Assembly (NCBI GenBank): GCA_963725895.1
Contig: CAVSAJ010000001.1
Coordinates: 1,550,001 to 1,614,000, forward strand
Length of the DNA stretch: 64,000 nucleotides
DNA from: Bog-473 sp963725895
Lineage (GTDB): Bacteria; Actinomycetota; Acidimicrobiia; Acidimicrobiales; RAAP-2
Direction: 5' to 3'
Of this stretch, positions 25,480 to 34,224 are shown one piece after another. Below the pieces are notes generated by a model, which saw only the letters and a list, made by a program, of their open reading frames with translations, was not told where the DNA came from and did no database searches. The first letter of the stretch is position 1. Every line of letters starts with the position of its first letter. Both the position numbers and the translations under genes were made by a program.

Positions 25480-25507
25480 TGCTCTGGGCCAGGCGAGAGG
25501 AGCACAC

Positions 25508-26545
25508 GTGAAGACGATGAAGATCGGCTTGCAGCTGGGGTACTGGGGCGCAGGTCCACCCCCAAACGCCAGCGAGCTCGTGATGGAAGCCGACCGCCTC
25601 GGCTATGACTCGGTCTGGACGGCGGAGTCCTACGGTTCCGACGCGCTGACCCCACTGGCGTGGTGGGGGTCGCGCACCGAGAAGGTGCGCCTCGGCACGT
25701 CGCTGTGCCAGCTCTCGGCGCGCACACCGACGGCCATGGCCATGGCCGCGCTGACCCTGGACCACCTCTCGGGCGGGCGTTTCGTGCTCGGCCTCGGCGT
25801 CTCGGGCCCCCAGGTGGTCGAGGGCTGGTACGGCCAGCCGTTCCCTGCCCCGCTGGCGCGGACCCGGGAGTACGTCGACGTGGTGCGCCAGGTCCTGGCG
25901 CGTCGGGAACCGGTGACCAACGACGGGCCGCACTACCCGCTGCCCTACCCGGGCGGCACCGGACTCGGGAAGCCTCTCAAGCCGATCGTGCACCCGCTAC
26001 GGGCCGACGTGCCGATCATCTTGGGCGCCGAGGGGCCGAAGAACGTCGCGCTCGCGGCGGAAATAGCGGACGGCTGGTTCCCCATCTTCTTCTCACCGAA
26101 GGCGATGTCCTCCTTCGAGGCCTCCCTCGACGAGGGATTCGCGCGTCCCGGTGCCCGTCGCAGCGTGGAGGACTTCGAGGTGCTGGCGTTCGCACCGACG
26201 GTGATCAACGACGACACCGAGGCGGCGGCCGACGGGTTCCGGCCGTCCCTGGCGCTCTACATCGGCGGCATGGGAGCCAAGGAGATGAACTTCCACTTCG
26301 ACGTCTTCGCCCGCATGGGCTACGAGGAGGCGGCCCACAAGATCCAGGACGCGTACCTCGACGGGCGCAAGGACGACGCGGCGGCGGCCGTCCCGACGTC
26401 GATGGTCGAGGACATCGCGCTGGTGGGTCCTCTGGCCAAGATCCGCGACGACCTCGAGGCCTGGCGCGAGTCGCGGGCCACCACCATGCTGGTCAACGGC
26501 GACCTCGCCACCCTGCGCACCATGGCCGAGCTGGTGCTCGGGTAA
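25508..26545 (+). CDS. LLM-class F420-dependent oxidoreductase
   Basis: The 345-residue luciferase-like protein shows MKIGLQLGYWG at strand 1, ASELVMEADRLGYDSVWTAESYG, LGTSLCQLSARTPTAMAMAALTLDHLSGGRFVLGLGVSGPQVVEGWYG, a RTREYVDVVR helix and GPKNVALAAEIADGWFPIFF. It resembles the Rv3520c group of mycobacteria, which is linked to sterol or lipid catabolism; that link is recalled and the substrate is unknown. It is the third gene in a run after cyp125 and the broken paralogue. GTG 25508 follows GAGAGGAGC; an internal ATG at 25517 is the other start. A tandem-repeat accessory patch begins after its stop. Confidence 0.87.
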   Translation: MKTMKIGLQLGYWGAGPPPNASELVMEADRLGYDSVWTAESYGSDALTPLAWWGSRTEKVRLGTSLCQLSARTPTAMAMAALTLDHLSGGRFVLGLGVSGPQVVEGWYGQPFPAPLARTREYVDVVRQVLARREPVTNDGPHYPLPYPGGTGLGKPLKPIVHPLRADVPIILGAEGPKNVALAAEIADGWFPIFFSPKAMSSFEASLDEGFARPGARRSVEDFEVLAFAPTVINDDTEAAADGFRPSLALYIGGMGAKEMNFHFDVFARMGYEEAAHKIQDAYLDGRKDDAAAAVPTSMVEDIALVGPLAKIRDDLEAWRESRATTMLVNGDLATLRTMAELVLG

Positions 26546-26599
26546 GACGGCGCTCCTGGGTGAGCCTGGCAGAGGGTCAGGCTCGAGGCCGCTCTTGGT

Positions 26600-26653
26600 G
26601 GTCCAAACGTCCGCTCAGAGTTGGTCCAAACGTCCGCTCAGAGTTGGTCCAAA
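26600..26653 (+). repeat. Tandem 23-bp repeat (2.3 copies)
   Basis: GGTCCAAACGTCCGCTCAGAGTT occurs at 26600-26622 and 26623-26645, with a third partial copy GGTCCAAA to 26653. It lies upstream of a broken ATPase gene at the edge of a lower-GC patch. There are no evenly spaced unique spacers, so it is not CRISPR. Confidence 0.8.
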
Positions 26654-26732
26654 ACCCTACCTAACCGAAGACCTAGGAACTCCCAGGTCACAGCGTTATG
26701 GACGGGCTGCTTCCCGAGAAGGAGCGGACACG

Positions 26733-28008
26733 ATGGTTGCGATACCAGCCGTTCCCAACTACCGGCAGCGACTGGCGGACCGTGCCCTGGCCGAGGCTCT
26801 CGCCCACAGCCCAGCTGTCCTGATCAACGGCCCTCGTGCATGTGGAAAGACCACGGCCGCGATGAGGCCGGCCGCGCAAGTCGTCTGACTTGACCAGCCT
26901 GCTGCCGCTGGAGCGTTCGAGGCTGACCCTGATGCGGCACTCCGCGGGCGCCCTAAGCCATTACTCCTCGACGAGTGGCAAGAAGTGCCCAAGGTACTTG
27001 GCGCAGTGAAGCGTGTTGTTGACGACGACCGGAGGCCGGGCCAGTTCATTCTCACGGGCAGCGTCCGCGCTGACGTGGAGAAGAAAATGTGGCCGGGTAC
27101 CGGACGCCTTCTCCGCCTCACCATGTACCCCTTGACACAGCTCGAACTCCAGGGAGCGGCAGACCCGTCCCGTGCCGGGTTTCTCGCGCGCGCCCAGCAG
27201 TGCGAGTCAAGGGCATTTGCCTTGCCACCTGCCGAAGAACGTCCCGATTTGAGGGGTTATATCGAACTCGCAATTAACGGCGGCTTCCCCGGCGTGGCGC
27301 TTGCTCTGGTTCCTGTGCCGCGGATCCAGTGGATGGACAGCTATCTCGAACAATTGCTCACTCTGGACAGCCACACCATGGAGTCGGTCCCGTTCCCGGG
27401 ACTCGGCAAAACTGAGCAGCTACTCCTACGCACTTGCGGCTTCTTCAGCCGGCATGCCTGAGCAGAAGACGCTGGGTGACGCAGCAGGGATCAGGCGCGA
27501 GACTGCTGGGCTCTACGACACTCTGCTTGAGAGGCTCTTTGTCGCAGAACAGGTTCGCGCGTGGTCGAACAACAGTCTTGACAGGCTCACCAAGACGCCA
27601 AAGCGCTACGTGTGCGATCCGGCGCTCATGGCAGCAGCTCTGGATGCTTCCGTGGAAACCGTCCTCGCAGACAACGATCTCTTGGGTCGCCTTGTTGACA
27701 CGTTCGTGATGTCGCAACTTCGACCTGAGATCGCTCTCAGTGGGAAACGAACCGGATTTTTCCATCTCCGGACCAAAGGCGGACCGGAAGAGGTCGACCT
27801 CATCATCGAACTTCCAGGCCGCAAGGTCATTGGGATGGAAGTGAAGTCCACCGCAAGTCCGGACAGCTCCGATGCGAAGCAACTGCGATGGCTCCGCGAT
27901 CAGATCGGCAGCCGCTTCATTACCGGCATCGTGTTCCACACCGGGCCTGACGTGTTTCAGCTTGGAGAAAGGATCCTCGCAGTGCCGATTTGCGCGCTCT
28001 GGGGCTAA
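26733..28008 (+). pseudogene. Broken AAA ATPase with DUF4143-like C-terminus
   Basis: This family (AAA_14 plus DUF4143) is common in actinobacteria and of poorly known function. The start RQRLADRALAEALAHSPAVLINGPRACGKTT carries Walker A (GPRACGKTT). An in-frame TGA at 26886 falls where the family has Arg before LD. The frame then goes on with PLLLDEWQEVPKVLGAVKRVVDD, GQFILTGS (sensor), and stops at about 27459. After a shift near 27430 the DUF4143 part follows: AGIRRETAGLYDTLLERLFVAEQVRAW, RYVCDPALMAAAL, EVDLIIELPGRKVIGMEVK (nuclease-like D-E-K pattern). One nonsense change plus one frame shift suggest real decay. The ATG at 26733 follows GAAGGAG. Confidence 0.82.
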
Positions 28009-28314
28009 GCGATGGCCAATCGCTCATGCGGTCAGGAATCGGAGCACTGTCCCCGCACAGCTCACGAGGGCGCCAAAGGCTCCAGTGCCTCCCGCTTCCG
28101 GAGGTTCTGGTTCGATCAGACAAGTCGCAGGGTATGCAGTACCCGAATTGCCTCTGACCCCATGACAGTGATGTGAGTACCGAGGGACTGAACAGACCAC
28201 GCCGTGTAGGAAGGCGACGCTACCAGGCTCGCCTCAGGGGTCCACGGGGGAACTGACAAATACCAGAGGTCAGCACCAATTTTGGGGCTACCCGATCAAC
28301 ACGATTTGCCGAAT
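28009..28314. other. Non-coding stretch, nothing recognised
   Basis: About 300 bases between the broken ATPase and the broken DUF4389-like gene. GC content looks lower than the rest of the window. No gene, tRNA or clear hairpin is seen; it appears to be eroded accessory DNA. Confidence 0.6.
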
Positions 28315-28622
28315 TCAATCCAGGGTGAAGGGCGGGTACGTGTCGGTCAGGAGGTAGGTGTAGACACTGACAAGGCTGGCCGAGCGCATCACCCCGATGA
28401 CGAAGGCGCGCAGGCTCTCGGGCCATCGTCCTGTGATCAAGACGGCGAAGAACCCGATGATCCAGACGACATACACGGCGACGAACAGGACGAAAGCACG
28501 ATGTACTGGGGTATCGCCAGGAACCAGTAGTGCGCGAGGGGGCGCCAACGGGCGATCGTGTCCGGCGCCGCGAGGTCGAGCTGGAGGGGGGAAAGCGGCC
28601 ACAGGCACCGCAAGACTGGTCA
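28315..28622 (-). pseudogene. Frame-shifted DUF4389-like membrane protein
   Basis: The C-terminal part AVYVVWIIGFFAVLITGRWPESLRAFVIGVMRSASLVSVYTYLLTDTYPPFTLD carries the DUF4389 pattern ..TGR.P..L..F..GV.R....V..Y..LLTD.YPPF.L, seen in that order. Its natural N-terminal partner, TIARWRPLAHYWFLAIPQYIVL, lies immediately upstream in another frame, with the shift near 28506-28515. DUF4389 proteins are small membrane proteins of unknown function. Whether this is a decayed gene or an indel error is open; no convincing start or ribosome site is seen. Confidence 0.68.
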
Positions 28623-28764
28623 CGAAGAAATGAGTATCCCCGTGCTCTGCTGCCCAGGGGATGGACCCGGGCCCGCAACGCGAGGGGCGGCCCAGGCCTC
28701 GGCAACTGGCGCTGCCGCCTGCGCTGACCAGGCATGCCCGAAGGGGTCACACTGATCGGACACA

Positions 28765-29367
28765 ATGCCGTTCATGACCCTGTTCGACGTCTCGGAGCTC
28801 GCAAGGTCCGAGCCCGCCGAAGCGCTGCGCCAGACGCCCGTGGCGCCAGCGGGCGGCTTGGCGGAGCCTCCCGAGGTCGAGGTCCGCGTCAGCGCTCGCC
28901 GCAAGAAGACCTCAGAGGCCCGGTGGGTCGGTGGGCGCATCGTGGTGTCGCTGCCCGCGCACCTCGACGCCGAGACGAGGCAGAAGACGGTCGACTGGCT
29001 CGTCGAGCGTCTGCTCACCCGCGAGCGCGACCTTCCGAGTGACGACGAGTCACTCCTGGCGCGGGCGATCCAGTTGAGCGATCGCTATCTGGTGGGCGCC
29101 CGCCCCGTCTCGGTCCGGTGGGTCACCAACCAGTCGGCACGGTGGGGTTCGTGCTCGTACTACTCGGGCGAGATCCGTGTCTCACACCGGCTGCGCGCCG
29201 TGCCCCAGTGGGTCCTCGACTCGGTCCTTGTCCACGAGGTCGCGCACCTGACGTACGCGGACCACTCCCCCGCCTTCCACCGCCTGGCCGGTGCCTACCC
29301 GCGCCACGACGACGCCGGCATGTTCCTCGCGGGCTACGGGCTCGGGTTGTCGTCCCCCGTGCGCTGA
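28765..29367 (+). CDS. YgjP-like (DUF45/M48-type) metallopeptidase
   Basis: A 200-residue cytoplasmic protein with the YgjP/WSS1-like metallopeptidase core. The N-terminal half has RVSARRKKTSEARWVGGRIVVSLPAHL and a helical segment; the second half carries VRWVTNQSARWGSCS, RLRAVPQWVLDSVLVHEVAHL (HEVAH zinc/catalytic motif) and the third zinc ligand in HSPAFHRL. The order VTNQ..RWGSCS..HEVAHL..HSP.F is typical of this family. Function is unclear; related proteins act on DNA-protein crosslinks or are housekeeping peptidases. It converges with the FadE27-like gene, 16 bases apart. ATG 28774 is an alternative start. Confidence 0.82.
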   Translation: MPFMTLFDVSELARSEPAEALRQTPVAPAGGLAEPPEVEVRVSARRKKTSEARWVGGRIVVSLPAHLDAETRQKTVDWLVERLLTRERDLPSDDESLLARAIQLSDRYLVGARPVSVRWVTNQSARWGSCSYYSGEIRVSHRLRAVPQWVLDSVLVHEVAHLTYADHSPAFHRLAGAYPRHDDAGMFLAGYGLGLSSPVR

Positions 29368-29383
29368 GCACGAGGACGACGCG

Positions 29384-30547
29384 TCAGGCGGGCTCCTCCG
29401 CGAGGATGCGACCCAGCCGCCGCAGGCTCTCGTGGGCGCCGCCGAGGGTGAACTCGATCTGCTCGGTCAGCAAGAAGAAGCGGTGCAGGGGGTAGTCACG
29501 GTCGACGCCCACGCCGCCGTGCAGGTGCGAGGCCGCATGGACGACGCGCTGGCCGCCCTCGGCCGCCCAGTACTTCGCGATGGCCACCTCGGCCGAAGCC
29601 GGGAGCCCGGCCGCCAGCCTCGAGGCAGCCTGCCAGGCCGTGAGCCTGATCGCCTCGGTGTCGACGTACGCGTCGGCGGCGCGCTGCCCGACCGCCTGGA
29701 ACGTGGCGATGGGCTTCTCGAACTGCACCCGCGTCTTGGTGTACTCGGCCGTGAGCTCGAGTGCCGACGCGCAGGCGCCCGCCTCTTGGATGCACAACGC
29801 GGTCGCGGCGTGCTCCGTGATGAACGTGACCACCGCGGCGCCCTCCGAGACGTCACCGAGCAGACGGTCGGCCCCGACGACCACGTCGTCCAGCTCGACG
29901 ATGGCCTCCGTGCGTCCCGTCGTCGTCGCCTGCGGCGTCTTGCTCAGGCCCGGCGCGTCGGCATCGACGACGAACACCCCGACCCCGCTGACGGCACCAT
30001 CAACCCCGCGACACGTCGCCGGCACGAGGATCGCGTCTGCCACCAACGCGGCAGGAACACAGGCCTTGGTGCCCGAGAGGGACCAACTCCCGTCCTCGCG
30101 CAGCGTCGCACTCGTGAGGGGCTCCGTGCCGCCGGGGGCGATCACTTCGCCCGCCAGTTCGGCCATGGCCGCGGTCAGGATGGTCTCACCGGCGGCGACG
30201 CCCGGCAACCAGGCCTTGCGCAGCGTGTCAGAGCCGAAGCGGGCGATGGGTAGCGCGCCGTAGACCATCGTCTCGATGACCGGGACGTAGGCGGCCGTAC
30301 GGCCGGCAGCCTCGGTGACCAGGCAGGCGGCCACGAAGTCGAGGCCGGCGCCGCCGAACTCCTCGCCCAGGTGGATGCCGAGCAATCCCGCGTTGGCGAG
30401 CTCCCGATACAGGTCGCGGTCGATCGGCCCGTCCGGTCCCGCCTCGGCCTCGATCTGCTTGAGGCGGTCGTGTGTCGACCGCTCGCCGAAGATCTGGGCC
30501 GCCAGCTCACGGACGGCCTCTTCTTCCTCGCTGTAGTTGAAGTCCAT
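29384..30547 (-). CDS. chsE5: Acyl-CoA dehydrogenase subunit (FadE27/ChsE5-like)
   Basis: A 387-residue member of the heteromeric sterol acyl-CoA dehydrogenases. Visible: MDFNYSEEEEAVRELAAQIFGER, LLGIHLGEEFGGAGLDFVAACLVTEAAGR, ALPIARFGSDTLRKAWLPGVAAGETILTAAMAE, FEKPIATFQAVGQRAADAYVDTEAIRL and HLHGGVGVDRDYPLHRFFLLTEQIE. It is of the FadE27/FadE28 type and is co-transcribed with the next upstream dehydrogenase (26 bases apart), an arrangement known from ChsE4-ChsE5, which acts on five-carbon side chains. The exact substrate length is inferred from pairing with FadE26-like protein, not shown. Confidence 0.82.
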   Translation of the reverse strand: MDFNYSEEEEAVRELAAQIFGERSTHDRLKQIEAEAGPDGPIDRDLYRELANAGLLGIHLGEEFGGAGLDFVAACLVTEAAGRTAAYVPVIETMVYGALPIARFGSDTLRKAWLPGVAAGETILTAAMAELAGEVIAPGGTEPLTSATLREDGSWSLSGTKACVPAALVADAILVPATCRGVDGAVSGVGVFVVDADAPGLSKTPQATTTGRTEAIVELDDVVVGADRLLGDVSEGAAVVTFITEHAATALCIQEAGACASALELTAEYTKTRVQFEKPIATFQAVGQRAADAYVDTEAIRLTAWQAASRLAAGLPASAEVAIAKYWAAEGGQRVVHAASHLHGGVGVDRDYPLHRFFLLTEQIEFTLGGAHESLRRLGRILAEEPA

Positions 30548-30573
30548 GTTCGTGTCTCTCCTGGTCGACCGGT

Positions 30574-31749
30574 TCAGCGCAGCGACCGCGGCATGCCGAG
30601 GCCGAAGATGGCAATGAGGTCACGCTGGATCTCGTTTGTTCCGCCGCCGAACGTGAGGATGATCATGGAGCGGGCGTACATCTCGAGCCGCCCTCCGATC
30701 ACCGCGGCGGGGGAACCGCGCTTCAAGTAACCCGCCTGTCCGATGACCTCCATGAGGAGCCGGAACGCGCGCAGGTAGAACTCCGTGCCGAAGACCTTGA
30801 TGCTCGAGGCATCGGCCACGTCGAGGTGACCCTGCGTCGCCTGCCAGGCCACCTTCCAGTTGATGAGGCGCAGGAACTCCAGCTCGGCGTGCACCCGGGC
30901 GAGATGCTCTTGGACCCACTCCTGATCCACCACGCGGCGTCCGTCGGGCAGCTTCGTCGCCTGGGCCCACGCCCGCACGTCGCCGAGCACCCGCTCGATG
31001 ATGCCCGGCGAGCAGAGCGTCACCCGCTCGTGGTTCAGCTGGTTGGTGATGAGGTTCCAGCCCTGGTTCTCGCCCCCGACCAAGGCGGTGGCGGGGACCC
31101 GGACGTCCTCGTAGAACGTGTAGTTGATGTTGTGGTCACCGAGAAGCTTCATCGGGACCACCCGGATGCCAGGGGTGTCCATCGGAACCAGGAACATGGA
31201 GATCCCCTTGTGCTTGGGCACGTTGGGGTCGGTGCGGGTCGCCAGCCAGATGTAGTCGGCGTCGCCCGCCAGGCTGGTGAAGATCTTCGAGCCGTTGATG
31301 ACGTACTCGTCGCCGTCGCGCACGGCACGCGTCGTCAGCGACGCCAGGTCGGTTCCCGAGTTGGGCTCGGTGTAGCCGATGCAGAAGTGGACCTCGCCGG
31401 CGAGGATCTTCGGCAGGAAGTGCTCTTTCTGTTCCTGCGTGCCGAAGTTCATGATCGTCGGGCCCACCGTGTTGATGGTCAGCATCGGGACCGGTGCGCC
31501 GCTGCGCATCGATTCGTCGAAGAAGATGAACTGCTCGATCGCCGAGCGACCCTGCCCTCCCCACTCCTTGGGCCACCCGATGCCGAGCCAGCCGTCACTA
31601 CCCATCTGTTTCACGACCTTGCGCACGACCGGCCCGATCCCCCCGGCGTCTTGCAGCTCCTTTTCCAGGTCCGGCGTGAGCAGGTTCTCGTAGTAGGCAC
31701 GCAGCTCGCTCTTCAGCGCCTGCTGCTCCTCGGTGTAGGCAATCTCCAC
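30574..31749 (-). CDS. chsE4: Acyl-CoA dehydrogenase subunit (FadE26/ChsE4-like)
   Basis: A 391-residue dehydrogenase subunit: MEIAYTEEQQALKSELRAYYENLLTPDLEKEL, GWLGIGWPKEWGGQGRSAIEQFIFFDE, IGYTEPNSGTDLASLTTRAVRDG, INGSKIFTSLAGDADYIWLATRTD, VTNQLNHER-like ITNQLNHERV and ILTFGGGTNEIQRDLIAIFGLGMP. It closely parallels mycobacterial FadE26 by recalled blocks (GWPKE.GGQGRSA, FGGGTNE.QRD). It is the first gene of a two-gene operon whose promoter region, shared with the divergent thiolase, holds a KstR-like operator about 92 bases upstream. The pair chsE4-chsE5 would dehydrogenate a longer side-chain CoA ester than chsE1-chsE2. Confidence 0.84.
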   Translation of the reverse strand: MEIAYTEEQQALKSELRAYYENLLTPDLEKELQDAGGIGPVVRKVVKQMGSDGWLGIGWPKEWGGQGRSAIEQFIFFDESMRSGAPVPMLTINTVGPTIMNFGTQEQKEHFLPKILAGEVHFCIGYTEPNSGTDLASLTTRAVRDGDEYVINGSKIFTSLAGDADYIWLATRTDPNVPKHKGISMFLVPMDTPGIRVVPMKLLGDHNINYTFYEDVRVPATALVGGENQGWNLITNQLNHERVTLCSPGIIERVLGDVRAWAQATKLPDGRRVVDQEWVQEHLARVHAELEFLRLINWKVAWQATQGHLDVADASSIKVFGTEFYLRAFRLLMEVIGQAGYLKRGSPAAVIGGRLEMYARSMIILTFGGGTNEIQRDLIAIFGLGMPRSLR

Positions 31750-31840
31750 GGGTGTCCCTCCTGGGTGGCGGGACCGGATGGGCCCACGTCAACGCCACGT
31801 CAACGCCACGTCGTCGCCGGCCTCCACTGGCTCGGCGCGC

Positions 31841-31854
31841 AAGAACACGTTACA
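31841..31854. promoter_or_regulatory. KstR-like operator between chsE4 and fadA5
   Basis: AAGAACACGTTACA matches TnnAACnnGTTnnA at all but the first base. It is centred in the 224-base divergent gap, 92 bases from the chsE4 ATG and 120 bases from the fadA5 ATG, so one repressor dimer could control both directions. Confidence 0.7.
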
Positions 31855-31973
31855 GATCGCCCCGGTCATCGGGCCAATGCCCGCCCCGAAAGTTGTGAGG
31901 CTACCGGCGGGTAACCTGCAGTCCGCCGCCGGGCCCGGGAGCCATGCAGCGGAATCAACGAGGAGCCGTCGCC

Positions 31974-33179
31974 ATGCCTGAAGCCGTGATCGTCGCCACC
32001 GGTCGCACCCCCATCGGACGAGCCAACAAGGGCTCTCTCGTCGAGTGCCGGCCCGACGACCTGAGCGCGCTGGTGATCCGCGCCGTCCTCGACAAAGTGC
32101 CCCAGCTCGACCCGGCCCAGGTGGAGGACCTGCTCCTGGGCTGCGGGCAGCCCGCCGGCGAGGCCGGGTACAACGTCGCCCGCGTGGCGGCCATCCTGGC
32201 CGGGCTCGGGGACGTGCCCGGCGTGACGGTGAACCGGTACTGCTCTTCCTCGCTGCAGACAATCCGCATGGCGGCCCACGCGATCCGCGCCGGCGAGGGT
32301 GACGTCTTCATTGCGGCGGGCGTCGAGACCGTCAGCCGTTACACGCACGGCGCGTCCGACACCGGCCCGCACAACGCCGAGTTCGCGCGGGCCGAGGAGC
32401 GCACCAAAATGCGCGCTCCCGCCGTGACCGAGCCGTGGACTCCGCCGGACGGCTTGCCCGACGTGTACATCGCGATGGGTCAGACGGCCGAGAACGTCGC
32501 GGAGTACGAGAAGGTGTCGCGCCAGGAGATGGACGAGTTCGCACTGTTGTCGCAAACACGAGCCGTGGCGTCGCAGGAGAACGGCTTCTTCGAGCGAGAG
32601 ATCATCCCGGTCACGTTGGCGGACGGCACGGTCGTCACCAAGGACGATGGACCGCGCCCCAACACCACGCTCGAGGGCCTGGCCAACCTGCAGCCGGTCT
32701 TCCGTGAGGGCGGCACCGTGACGGCCGGCAACGCATGTCCCCTCAACGACGGTGCCGCGGCGGTCATCGTGATGAGCGACACCAAGGCCAAGGAGCTCGG
32801 CATCCCACCGCTCGCCCGCATCGTCGCCAGCGGCGTGTCGGGACTGGACCCCGAGATCATGGGGCTCGGACCCGTCGAGGCGTGCCGCCAGACGCTGGCC
32901 CGGGCCAAGATGACCGTCGACGACATGGACCTCGTGGAGATCAACGAGGCCTTCGCAGCCCAGGTGATCCCCTCGGCCAAGCATCTCGGCATCAGCTGGG
33001 ACAAGTTGAACGTGAACGGCGGCGCCATCGCGCTCGGACACCCCTTCGGCCAGACCGGCGCCCGCATCATGACGACGCTGTTGAACGGGCTCGAAGACGC
33101 CGGAAAGACATTCGGTCTCGAGTCGATGTGCGTCGGCGGTGGTCAGGGCATGGCGATGATCGTGGAGCGCCTCAACTGA
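31974..33179 (+). CDS. fadA5: Acetyl-CoA acyltransferase (FadA5-like thiolase)
   Basis: A degradative thiolase that would cleave 3-keto side-chain sterol-CoA to release acetyl-CoA (FadA5 role in mycobacteria). The 401 residues contain EAVIVATGRTPIGRANKG, the nucleophile Cys in VNRYCSSSLQTIRMAAHAI, QEMDEFALLSQ, NACPLNDGAAAVIVM, EINEAFAAQVIPSA, the His of GGAIALGHPFGQTGAR and the second Cys in MCVGGGQGMA. The ATG at 31974 follows GAGGAG. The divergent partner is the chsE4-chsE5 operon and both share a KstR-like site. Assignment to FadA5 rather than another FadA rests on this context. Confidence 0.88.
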   Translation: MPEAVIVATGRTPIGRANKGSLVECRPDDLSALVIRAVLDKVPQLDPAQVEDLLLGCGQPAGEAGYNVARVAAILAGLGDVPGVTVNRYCSSSLQTIRMAAHAIRAGEGDVFIAAGVETVSRYTHGASDTGPHNAEFARAEERTKMRAPAVTEPWTPPDGLPDVYIAMGQTAENVAEYEKVSRQEMDEFALLSQTRAVASQENGFFEREIIPVTLADGTVVTKDDGPRPNTTLEGLANLQPVFREGGTVTAGNACPLNDGAAAVIVMSDTKAKELGIPPLARIVASGVSGLDPEIMGLGPVEACRQTLARAKMTVDDMDLVEINEAFAAQVIPSAKHLGISWDKLNVNGGAIALGHPFGQTGARIMTTLLNGLEDAGKTFGLESMCVGGGQGMAMIVERLN

Positions 33180-34224
33180 CCCGGCTGTCCTCCACGGCGG
33201 GGACCGGCCCCGGGTCGACGCCCTCACGCCCCGCAAGGTGCAACGAGACGAGCTCGCCCAGCAGCGCGAAGGAGAAGAAGCGGCAGAGGTCGTCCTCCCC
33301 CTCGGCCCGCACCTCGAAGAGGTTCGCCATGACCTCTTCGGTGGCGTCTCGCACCCGTCGAAAGAGCAGACCCGAGGACGCAGGCTCGCCGGCGTGGCGC
33401 AGGAGCACGAGTGACATCGCCTGGCGGGTCACGTCGCCACTCTGTCCCCACCCAGCCAGCTCGTCGTAGTTGAGCGACGGCACTGACGCGGCGAAGGCCG
33501 GCGCCTTGGCGTTGAGGTTCACGCCCGCTTTCCACCACCGTGCCGCCACCGCGGCGATGCCTTCCGCGCCGTAGACGAGCGGGATGGTCCGCCCCAGCCG
33601 TCGTGCCAGTACCTCGGGCTCTCCGCCCCGGGACGTCCACGCGTCACGTCGGCGGGCCAGCACAGTGGCCGTCGCTGTGACGCTCGAGGTGGCATCCGGG
33701 ATGAGGCCGCACTCCGCCAGGACGACGAGCAGCGAGACCGTCGCGGCCGCCAGACCCCCGCGCGGTGTGCTGACCGGGTCGAACGGACACCACAGCGCAT
33801 CGGCGCGCGTGCTGTCGCGCACGATGCGGCTGAGCGACGACTCGGCCCCCGATGGCCCGAGTCCGACCAGGTGCGCACCCCGCGCCGCGCCGACCTCGGC
33901 GGCGGCCACCACCTCTTCGGTCTCGCCGGTGGTCGACACGGCGAAGGCAAGGGTGTGCTGGTCGACGTACTCGGGCACCTCCGCGGTTCGCACGACGGCA
34001 AAAGGAACGGCCATCTGGCGTCCGGTGAGCGCGGCGACCGCGTCCGCGGCCGTGCCGGCGGAGCCCTGCGCGAACGCCACCACCGCACGCGGTGGTGCAA
34101 GAGCACCGAATCGGGACGCGTGCACGCAGCGCCGTGCGTTCTCGTGGGCCCGGGCCAGCTGCTCGGGCATGTCGGCAGCCTCGCCCCACGCGCCGAGCGT
34201 GTCGAGGTAGCCCCAGTCGTTCAC
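33172..34224 (-). CDS. SIS-domain phosphosugar isomerase (phosphomannose/phosphoglucose-type)
   Basis: A 350-residue cytoplasmic protein of the bifunctional phosphoglucose/phosphomannose isomerase type. SIS-domain features are VVAFAQGSAGTAADAVAAL, AFAVSTTGETEEVVAAAEVGAARGAHLVGLG, and a C-terminal half with IPLVYGAEGIAAVAARWWKAGVNLNAKAPAFAASVPSLNYDELAGWG (the N-x-K-A-P..S..P..NH/ND-E block of these enzymes). The GTG at 34224 overlaps the Trm112 stop (GTGA). It is third in a manB-trm112-isomerase operon, so fructose-6-P/mannose-6-P interconversion for GDP-mannose supply is likely. It overlaps the thiolase end by 8 bases, tail to tail. Confidence 0.84.
   Translation of the reverse strand: MNDWGYLDTLGAWGEAADMPEQLARAHENARRCVHASRFGALAPPRAVVAFAQGSAGTAADAVAALTGRQMAVPFAVVRTAEVPEYVDQHTLAFAVSTTGETEEVVAAAEVGAARGAHLVGLGPSGAESSLSRIVRDSTRADALWCPFDPVSTPRGGLAAATVSLLVVLAECGLIPDATSSVTATATVLARRRDAWTSRGGEPEVLARRLGRTIPLVYGAEGIAAVAARWWKAGVNLNAKAPAFAASVPSLNYDELAGWGQSGDVTRQAMSLVLLRHAGEPASSGLLFRRVRDATEEVMANLFEVRAEGEDDLCRFFSFALLGELVSLHLAGREGVDPGPVPAVEDSRVS

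Noticed and set aside
26600..26653. CRISPR-like repeats
   Set aside because: The copies are directly adjacent with no spacers, and no cas genes are present.
26733..28008. A defence-system ATPase
   Set aside because: It is a decayed AAA/DUF4143 gene without partner nuclease, toxin or other defence genes nearby.
28009..28314. A tRNA fragment around GGTTCGATC near 28110
   Set aside because: The T-arm-like bases have no matching stem and no anticodon or acceptor arms can be drawn.
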